A stretch of DNA of 9,304 nucleotides. Source: Desulfobacterales bacterium. Lineage in GTDB: Bacteria; Desulfobacterota; Desulfobacteria; Desulfobacterales; RPRI01. Of this stretch, positions 1-6,400 are shown one piece after another. The translations under genes and the position numbers were made by a program. Each line of letters starts with the position of its first letter. Position 1 is the stretch's first letter. Below the pieces are notes generated by a model. The model was given only the letters and a program-made list of their open reading frames with translations. It was not told the origin of the DNA and ran no database searches. The stretch is taken from NCBI GenBank assembly GCA_030689795.1, contig JAUYEO010000301.1:1-9304 (forward strand), in the 5' to 3' direction.

Positions 1-725
1 GTATTGAGCCAGACTTTGCATTTCAAATCATCCACGGCATTCGCCTTGACTTCGACAATGTGTTTCCATGACGGGTTATCTGCCATGAACAGGCAATAAT
101 TCTCCGCAGCCCAGCCTTTTGAGCCGTATGTCCAGTCGGCGCCTACCAGATGAAGAATCTTCCACAATGGCACCATTTCGTCAGGCTCGGTTACCGGCTC
201 CCTCGAATTCTGGTTAAGAAAGAATTCAGCGCCTACCTTGTCCATCGGAGCCTGGAGATTTTCAAATCCGGCCTGGTTCTCCCTGACCTCGGTTGCAACA
301 TCCTCAACAACAAACCTCCAGTCCTCCTCCGTTGCCCCCATTGCGCTGCATGTGTCATTTTTGAGCGCCATGTTGCATGAGCCAAGTATCCCTTTCGGCC
401 TTGTCTCTCTGGGCCAGCTCCCTCTTACATTGAAAATAAGCGCCGGTATGTCGATCTTCATCGGGCACACATATATGCATCTCTGGCACATGGTGCACAT
501 CCAGGCCCAGTTGCTCTTTAAGATCTCATCGTCCATGCCGAGTGCCGCCATGCGAAGAAATTTCCTGGGATCCATTCCTTCGAGTCCTGTTGCGGGACAC
601 CCGGATGAACAGGCGCCGCAGGTGAGACAAAGATTCAGGTTCCCTCCATCGGGAAGTATAGCTTTTACTTTGTCGATAAAAATGCTTCTTTTTCCCCGCT
701 TAAGAGCGATAACCTCTGATGACAT
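1..725 (-). CDS. HdrC-like 4Fe-4S dicluster protein (3' end outside window)
   Basis: The frame is open from an ATG at 725-723 to the window edge, giving 241 full codons; the C-terminus is missing. The start follows a very strong GGGAGGAG ribosome site. Two 4Fe-4S motifs are visible: CLTCGACSSGCP (residues 33-44) and CTMCQRCIYVCP (77-88). Between them lies a GMDPRKFLRMAALGMDDEIL segment, which resembles the spacer between the two clusters in HdrC, GlpC and HdrD-type proteins. After about residue 110 the protein is soluble-looking, with no membrane helix, and I recognise no domain there; a CCG (HdrB-like) domain could follow beyond the window. It lies 62 bp after the response regulator on the same strand with no terminator between them, so it probably belongs to the hdrA-mvhD-metVF operon. 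It may relay electrons between HdrA and a partner. The family assignment is good; the substrate is unknown. Confidence 0.82.
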   Translation of the reverse strand, partial: MSSEVIALKRGKRSIFIDKVKAILPDGGNLNLCLTCGACSSGCPATGLEGMDPRKFLRMAALGMDDEILKSNWAWMCTMCQRCIYVCPMKIDIPALIFNVRGSWPRETRPKGILGSCNMALKNDTCSAMGATEEDWRFVVEDVATEVRENQAGFENLQAPMDKVGAEFFLNQNSREPVTEPDEMVPLWKILHLVGADWTYGSKGWAAENYCLFMADNPSWKHIVEVKANAVDDLKCKVWLN

Positions 726-787
726 TTCTCCTCCCTTTTATGGTAAAAAACCTGAGTCCCTTATTACTTCAAAAGATTCTTTAATAA

Positions 788-1177
788 TTAAAGTTTGAGG
801 AGCCGTTTGATACTCTCCGTAATCTGTTCGGGCGACGCCGGTTTGGGCATATAATCATCAGCTTCCATACTCATTCCGTCATAATGAGAATATCGTGTGG
901 AGGTAACATGCGAAGCGACGGCCGTGAGAAGAACAATGGGAATGTCTGAATACTTATCATCGCTTTTTAAAGTTGAACATACCTTATACCCGTCAATTTC
1001 AGGCATCATGACATCAAGGACAATGGCATCCGGGGGATTGTTCCTGACCTTGGCAAGACCTTCTGCTCCATCGTATGCCAGTTCCACTTCAAAACCTTCC
1101 TTCTCCAGATTCTTTTTAAGAATCATCGAAAAATCAGGCTCATCATCCACTATAAGAATTCTCTTTTTACCGCTCAT
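788..1177 (-). CDS. Single-domain response regulator (CheY-like receiver)
   Basis: This 129-residue protein is a receiver domain with no output domain. The acidic pocket is D11/D12, the phosphoacceptor is D55 (VLDVMMPEIDG), and the conserved T85 and K112 (KPAS) are present. The segment between T85 and K112 is about 27 residues, roughly five longer than in CheY, and carries a SHVTSTRYSHYDGMSMEADD stretch just ahead of the lysine. The ATG at 1177 has an AGGAG eight bases upstream. Without a DNA-binding domain it must act through protein contact or as a phosphorelay intermediate. The divergent histidine kinase at 8377 is the obvious candidate partner, although no pairing can be proved from sequence. 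It lies between metF and the iron-sulfur gene, and may also have its own promoter at 1263-1291. Confidence 0.95.
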   Translation of the reverse strand: MSGKKRILIVDDEPDFSMILKKNLEKEGFEVELAYDGAEGLAKVRNNPPDAIVLDVMMPEIDGYKVCSTLKSDDKYSDIPIVLLTAVASHVTSTRYSHYDGMSMEADDYMPKPASPEQITESIKRLLKL

Positions 1178-1262
1178 ACATACGCTCCTTTTATCCGGAA
1201 AAATGGATTAACCTGCTGTAAAATTAAATAGCAAAGACTTATTTCGAGACTCATTAAAAATA

Positions 1263-1291
1263 ATTATAACCGGAAGATCAAAAAAAATCAA
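1263..1291 (-). promoter_or_regulatory. Candidate sigma70 promoter for the response regulator
   Basis: Read on the minus strand, TTGATT (1291-1286) is followed after exactly 17 bases by TATAAT (1268-1263). Transcription would start near 1256, giving a leader of about 80 nt before the response regulator. The -35 box overlaps the metF stop codon. The -10 box is a perfect consensus match and the -35 box matches four of six bases. The surroundings are AT-rich, so a chance match remains possible. It would allow the regulator and the HdrC-like gene to be expressed apart from the upstream operon. Confidence 0.5.
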
Positions 1292-2220
1292 TCAACTTTC
1301 GGTCTTGGATAAAGGCCGGTCTTTTCAACTATTTCGGGAACCTTTTCTTCCCATTCAATGGCCATTATATGAAAACCTCTGACCCCCTCGACCTCCTTTA
1401 AACGCTGGATCGATTCGATACAGATTTTTATTCCTTCTTCAGGCTGTTTCTCCTTGGGAACTGCCGCCATTCTCTTCACGACATCGTCAGGAACATCCAT
1501 TCCCGGAACCCTGTTTTTCATATACTTTGCCATGCCGGCAGATTTTAAAGGCGTGAGACCGGCAAGGATATAGACTTTCTCATGCAAACCCCTGTCTCGT
1601 ACCATTTTCATCCACAGCTCAAATTTGTCAAGATTGTAAATGCACTGTGTCTGGATGAATTCGGCGCCTGCCGCAACCTTCTTTGCAAGTCGCGGAACCC
1701 TTATTTCAAAAGGGTCGGCAAAAGGGTTTTCGGCTGCCCCGACAAACATTTTCGGCGGACGGTCTATATCCGCGCCTCCTAAAAATTTCCCTTCATCGCG
1801 CATATGCCGCACTGTCTGTAACAGCTGCATCGAATCAAGATCATGGACATTCTGACCCTGGGCGCAATCTCCGAAGCTCTGGTGATCTCCGGAAAGGCAA
1901 AGCATGTTGAAAATATCGAAGGCGGCGGCTCCAAGTATATCGCTCTGGATAGCAAGCCTGTTTCTGTCGCGGGTTACCATTTGAAGAACAGGCTCAAGCC
2001 CCATCAGCTTTAATTTTATGCATGCCGCAAGGCTGCAAAGTCGTGTAACGGATGTCTGGTTATCCGTTATATTGATGGCATCCACATGCTCTTTTATAAG
2101 GTTGGCTTTATGCGCCACATGCTCAATATTGCTGCCGCGCGGAGGGCCGCACTCCGAAGTAACGGCAATATGACCTGCGGCAAGAATTTTCTCCAGTTTA
2201 CTCGGTGTTTTGCAATTCAT
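1288..2220 (-). CDS. metF: 5,10-methylenetetrahydrofolate reductase, MetF
   Basis: This 310-residue TIM-barrel flavoenzyme interconverts methylene-H4folate and methyl-H4folate in the cytoplasm. In acetogens and related anaerobes this is the last step of the methyl branch of the Wood-Ljungdahl pathway. Family landmarks in order are the catalytic Glu region TSECGPPRGS (Glu23), INITDNQTSVTRLCSLA (about 50-66), MVTRDRNRLA (81-90), LCLSGDHQSFGD (107-118), FIQTQCIYNLDKF (188-200) and ILAGLTPLKS (218-227). The length is typical of the short bacterial form, which lacks the eukaryotic regulatory domain. The ATG overlaps the metV stop as ATGA, and an AGGGAGG site lies about ten bases upstream inside metV, so the two are translationally coupled. 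With MetV, MvhD and HdrA alongside, electrons probably come from an Hdr-type complex rather than directly from NAD(P)H. That is inferred from the known Moorella MetFV-HdrABC-MvhD arrangement. Confidence 0.95.
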   Translation of the reverse strand: MNCKTPSKLEKILAAGHIAVTSECGPPRGSNIEHVAHKANLIKEHVDAINITDNQTSVTRLCSLAACIKLKLMGLEPVLQMVTRDRNRLAIQSDILGAAAFDIFNMLCLSGDHQSFGDCAQGQNVHDLDSMQLLQTVRHMRDEGKFLGGADIDRPPKMFVGAAENPFADPFEIRVPRLAKKVAAGAEFIQTQCIYNLDKFELWMKMVRDRGLHEKVYILAGLTPLKSAGMAKYMKNRVPGMDVPDDVVKRMAAVPKEKQPEEGIKICIESIQRLKEVEGVRGFHIMAIEWEEKVPEIVEKTGLYPRPKVD

Positions 2221-2885
2221 AACTGCACATCCTCCCTTGCAACTTTTCGGGGTCCCCCCGCCCTGTCGGTAGACCAGTCCTTCAAAGGTATAATATTTTC
2301 ATAATCGTCCATTTTGCCGAGAGCTTTTAACCGGTCGATGATAAGCTGCCAGGCACAATCGACCTCCTTACTTATCTCGCACTTGCCATTCGTGGAACCT
2401 CCGCACGGGCCGTTTAAAATCCTCTTTGCGCATCTTGAAACAGGACATATGCCTGCGGTTTTTGCAAGAATACACTTACCGCAGGCCTGGCATCTTTCCG
2501 TCCACAATCCGCGCTTTTCGGTAACACCAAGAAAACAGGTGTTGACGCCGGGATATACCGGCAGGGTTTGGTATTTTTCAGCCATGAACTGAACCCCCAC
2601 CCCGCACGCCAGGGAGAGAACCGCATCATATTTATCGACCCTGTCCCGTATCTCTTCGAGGTATTCGTGATCGCACTGGCGCTCCAGTGTAACTTCATCA
2701 ATTTTTACATCCTTTCCCTGATTTAAAAAATACATCCGGAGCGCGGAGGCCAGAATCCCCACCTCCTTTTTTCCGCCGGCCTCGCAGACTGTAACGCATT
2801 CGTTGCAGCCCAGTATCAGAACTCTATTGTAACTCTCGATCTCCTTAATTATCTCCTCTATCGGTTTTTTATCGGCTACAATCAT
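2217..2885 (-). CDS. metV: MetV, iron-sulfur/zinc partner of methylenetetrahydrofolate reductase
   Basis: This 222-residue protein belongs to the MTHFR C-terminal (MetV) family, which forms a complex with MetF in acetogens and related anaerobes and carries metal centres that pass electrons to the MetF flavin. The N-terminal part has C27, C30 and C34 in LILGCNECVTVC. The C-terminal part has a dense cysteine region (C142, C145, C148, C157, C162, C171, C179) including RCQACGKC and LNGPCGGSTNGKCEI, the hallmark of the family. The ATG at 2885 is preceded by AGAGG about nine bases away. Its stop overlaps the metF start. It is separated from mvhD by 171 bp, the largest gap in this operon, and that gap contains a double inverted repeat and a possible promoter. 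Confidence 0.93.
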   Translation of the reverse strand: MIVADKKPIEEIIKEIESYNRVLILGCNECVTVCEAGGKKEVGILASALRMYFLNQGKDVKIDEVTLERQCDHEYLEEIRDRVDKYDAVLSLACGVGVQFMAEKYQTLPVYPGVNTCFLGVTEKRGLWTERCQACGKCILAKTAGICPVSRCAKRILNGPCGGSTNGKCEISKEVDCAWQLIIDRLKALGKMDDYENIIPLKDWSTDRAGGPRKVAREDVQL

Positions 2886-2909
2886 ATGTCGCGACCTCTC
2901 TTTCCCTTT

Positions 2910-3010
2910 AGGAGCCGTTACGAAATAACCATTAAATTTTTGAGCATTTCGTTACGGCTCCTTATGCCGGTCACGAAATTCCAGCGTTACAGTTATTTTG
3001 TTACAACGGC
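2910..3010. repeat. Two tandem inverted-repeat units between mvhD and metV
   Basis: Unit one has arms AGGAGCCGTTACGAAAT (2910-2926) and ATTTCGTTACGGCTCCT (2946-2962), which pair at 16 of 17 positions around a 19-nt loop. Unit two, directly alongside, has degenerate arms GCCGGTCACGAAAT (2966-2979) and ATTTTGTTACAACGGC (2995-3010). All four arms are variants of one GCCG..AC.AAAT word in alternating orientation. No T-run follows the hairpin on the transcribed minus strand, so it does not look like a classical intrinsic terminator. It could be a processing or mRNA-stability structure that sets the hdrA-mvhD to metVF ratio, or a small palindromic repeat element. The pairing is seen directly; the function is unknown. 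Confidence 0.85.
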
Positions 3011-3032
3011 TTAAATATCAAAACTCCCCGGT

Positions 3033-3060
3033 TTTATAATTTTATAGTAACTGCCCTCAA
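3033..3060 (-). promoter_or_regulatory. Possible internal promoter ahead of metV
   Basis: On the minus strand TTGAGG (3060-3055) is followed after 16 bases by TATAAA (3038-3033). The -35 overlaps the mvhD stop codon. The leader to metV would be about 140 nt and would include the double inverted repeat. The region is AT-rich and the match is moderate, so this is a weak call. Confidence 0.3.
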
Positions 3061-3491
3061 GCTGCCTTCTTTTTAGAAGCCAATTTTATCGGATTCGGGC
3101 CAAGCTTCCTTATCAGTTCATCCATTTCAGATGCATACTGGGCAAACCTGGGACCTTCGGCTGAAGAGAGGTTTCTCATCTGAACCCTTTCTCCACCCAC
3201 TCCTATCGTATCAAGAATTTTTTTCGCCTGCTCAATTCTCTTCCTTGCTCTTAAGTTACCGCTGTTATAGTGGCATTCTCCTTCCATGCACCCGACCGCG
3301 TACACTCCGTCAGCCCCTTTTTCAAATGCCCGCAGGATATGAAGGATGTCCACTTTGCCGGTGCACGGAACCCGTATGATTTTAATATTTGTCGGATAGT
3401 TCAATCGCATGGAACCTGCCAGGTCCGCAGCCGTATAGCCTCAGTAATTGCAGCAGAAAGCAATGATTACAGGTTCAAAATCCCGGTTCAT
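3057..3491 (-). CDS. mvhD: MvhD/HdrA-associated [2Fe-2S] electron-transfer protein, selenoprotein (Sec17)
   Basis: The gene is read through one in-frame TGA (codon 17, 3443-3441) as selenocysteine, giving 144 residues. MvhD-family proteins pass electrons from a donor to the FAD of HdrA using a [2Fe-2S] cluster. The N-terminus MNRDFEPVIIAFCCNY-U-GYTAADLAG matches the family, where the Sec position is normally one of the conserved cysteines. Further conserved Cys are C43 (VPCTGKVD), C68 and C73 (VGCMEGECHYNSGN). The ATG at 3491 overlaps the hdrA stop as ATGA and has GGAGGGGG just upstream. The only alternative start, the ATG at 3410 downstream of the TGA, has no such coupling and would remove the first cysteines. 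A hairpin follows the TGA at SECIS distance. The short lysine-rich tail (KKKAA) is unremarkable. Confidence 0.93.
3411..3443 (-). promoter_or_regulatory. Sec UGA codon and candidate SECIS hairpin in mvhD
   Basis: The UGA lies at 3443-3441. After 14 bases comes GGACCUGGCAGGUUCC (3426-3411), which folds as GGA-CCU paired to AGG-U-UCC with a bulged U and a GG-containing apical loop. Flanking GC/GC pairs can extend the stem across a small internal bulge. Loop distance from the UGA (about 20 nt) and a G-rich loop with a bulged U resemble the known bacterial fdhF element, although here the bulged U is on the 3' side. Folding was done by eye. Confidence 0.65.
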
Positions 3492-6400
3492 ATAACCCCC
3501 TCCAGCAAGGCTTCAACCTTGCTCAGTATCTGATCATCCTCATACCAGTTCAGTTCAATAGCCTTTGCCGGGCATTCTGCAGCACATACGCCGCATCCAT
3601 GACAAAGGGCGATATCTATCTCACTAACGCCATCTTCATTAATCCGTGGAACACCATAAGGGCATGACCTAACGCATATAAGGCAGGATGCGCACTTTTC
3701 CGCTTCAACACGGGCAGTAACGGCGGAAAGGGTCAGGAAATCCTGTGAAAGGAATGTTGTTGCGCGCGAAGCTGCAGCCAGAGCCTGTGGGATAGCTTCC
3801 GTCAGGAGTTTAGGGCTGTGGGCCGTTCCGCAGACGAAAATTCCGTCTGTTGCCATATCGACTGGTCTCAGCTTTACATGCGCCTCCATAAAATAGCCTT
3901 CAGCATTCAGCGCCAGTTTGACGATGGAAGAAAGTTCGGTCGTATCAGTCGGTCTCATGCCGGCGCTTAAACCGAGAATATCGGCAGGAACTTTTAAACG
4001 CCGTCCCAGAACATGATCCCTGAAAGTGACCATAAGTCCATCATCGGTTGATTCGGCCACAGGCATATCGTCCGGCGTGTAACGGAAGAAGAATATGCCT
4101 TTTCGCCTTGCTTCAGTATAATAATCCTCAAGTAGCCCGTACATCCTGATATCCCTGTAAAGGATATAAATATTGGCGTCAGGATTAAGCTCCTTTATAT
4201 GAAGCGCATTCTTGATTGCGCTCTGGCAGCATATCCTCGAGCAGTTCGGATTCCCCTCGTTTCTGGACCCGATGCACTGAATCATAACCACGCTTTCAAG
4301 GCCGGTAGCGCCTTCCTTTTCAAGCTTCTGCGCCAGCTCAACCTGCGTCATTACCCTTGAATCCTGCCCGTACAAATATTCGACGGGAGTATATTCGTTC
4401 GCTCCGGTTGCAAGGATTACAACGCCATGATCGATTTTTCTCTCATACATGCCGGGGCCGACGATTACCTCAGTGGTGAAATTTCCCTTGAATCCGGAGA
4501 AACCGACTATCAGAGACTGTGTCAACACCTGTATTTTGGGATGACCGGATACTTTTTTTATAAGGCCGGAAAGATAAGGGCCTATTTTTTCTCCCTCGAT
4601 AATTGCCGTCAGCCGGTTAGCCATGCCTCCAAGCTGAGGCTCTTTTTCGATAAGGACAGTTTCAAAACCCTGATCTGCAAGGCCCAGGGCAGCGTTCATG
4701 CCCGCCACGCCTCCTCCGATGACAAGAGCCCTCTTATTGACCGGTATCCTTTTTTCATGAAGCGGGTTGAGAGTTGCAGCTCTTGCAATCGCCATTTTAA
4801 CCAGGTCTTTTGCTTTTTCAGTTGCCCTGAGAGGATCATTGGAATGGGTCCAGGAATCCTGGTTACGGATGTTTGCCATCTCAAAAAGATATTTATTGAG
4901 GCCGCATGCCTCAAGGGTGTCCATGAAAATCCCTTCATGGGTTTTGGGTGTGCATGCCGCCACAACAACCCTGTTAAGATTCTTCTCTTTTATAATATCT
5001 TTCATCCTGTCCTGCGAATCCTGCGAACAGGTAAAGAGGTTATCTCCGGTAAAAACAACATGGGGAAGGCCGGAAGCATATTCGCACAGGCCCTTTACAT
5101 CAATTACCCCGGCAATATTTATGCCGCAATTGCACACAAATACTCCGATCCTCGGCTCCTGCCCTGCCACATCGATTTCATCCGGCACCTCCACGGTCTT
5201 TGTCCGTGTGCCCCTTGCTTCATTAAGCCTGCCTCCGGCAGCACAGGCGGCAGCGCTTGCTTCAATTACCGAGCTTGGAATATCCTTCGGACCCTGGAAA
5301 ATTCCACAGGCATATACCCCCTGCCTCGATGTCTCGATCGGCATAAAAGGCCTGCTGGCCGCAAAACTGTATTTATCCAGATCAATGCTGAGGCGTTTTG
5401 CCGTCTCCACGACGGATTGCGGCACCTTGAGCCCGACGGAGAGCACAACCATGTCGAATTCTTCTTCCTGGATTGCGCCCGATTCGTCGGCAAACCTTAT
5501 AAGAAGGTTTCCGCTTTCTTTCATCTCTTCCATTGTATGGACGCGCGCCTTGATGAAACGGACTCCATCCTTATCCTTCGCTCTGTTGTAATATTTCTCA
5601 TAATCCTTTCCAAAGGTTCGCATATCCATGTTGAATATGGCGCAGTCAATACCGCCGTGCGCATGCTCTTTTGCAATCATCGCCTCTTTGACTGCGTACA
5701 TGCAGCATACCGACGAGCAGTAACCGTTGCCGCACTTGTTGTTATCCCTTGAACCGACGCACTGTAACCAGGCGATCTTTTGAGGCTCCTTTTTATCAGA
5801 GGGCCTCACAAGATGCCCCATTGTAGGACCGGAAGCGCTCAATATTCTCTCAAATTCAAGGCTTGTTAAAACATTCGGATTTGTTTTGTAATGATAGAAT
5901 TCATCAAGAACAGAAGGATCAAATATTTCGGTTCCGGGGCACAGTATTACGGAACCTACCTCGATCTGCTTTTCAACAACTTTCTGGGTATGGTCAACAG
6001 CATTGGCAAGACAAGCGTCTACGCACTGGAAGCACTCACTGCAATAACCGCAGTTGAGACACCTTCCGGCCTCAGCCTTTCCGTCTTCCTCAGTAAAGCC
6101 AAGCTCAACTTCTTTGAAATTTCCCGCCCGCTCTTTCGCGGGAAGCTCAGGCATTACCACCCTTGCTTTTTTAGTTTCACCTTCCGGTATCGGCCTGTAA
6201 AGAGGATTTTCGTTTGTCACCGGTTCACGGCCTTCGGCCATCTCCTTTCCGTCAAGATATCTCAGGATGGATTCGGCGGCCTCTCTTCCTGCCGCAATTG
6301 CTCCAATCGCGACCCAGGGTCCGGTCTGGACATCACCGCCTGCAAAAACACCTTCCCGGCCTGTCGAATATGTTACGGCATCCGTCTCAATAGTTCCCCA

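Noticed and set aside
238..798. Plus-strand open frame of 186 codons near the left end
   Set aside because: It is the complement of the HdrC-like gene, whose two cluster motifs and ribosome site clearly mark the minus strand as coding.
1320..1335. A 16-base string (TCTTTTCAACTATTTC) shared between the metF 3' end and the REP-like repeat at 8196-8211
   Set aside because: In metF it encodes ordinary protein sequence, the flanks differ at once, and a single short AT-rich match does not support a functional repeat.
2910..2962. Hairpin between mvhD and metV as a Rho-independent terminator
   Set aside because: No T-run follows the hairpin on the transcribed strand, and the loop is long.
4767..5591. 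Second plus-strand open frame of 274 codons opposite hdrA
   Set aside because: Same situation: fully antisense to the HdrA coding region, low-complexity Ser/Leu-rich translation, no family similarity.
4427..5752. Long plus-strand open frame of 441 codons opposite hdrA
   Set aside because: It lies entirely antisense to a strongly conserved HdrA coding region, has no recognisable motif, and its composition is explained by the complementary strand.
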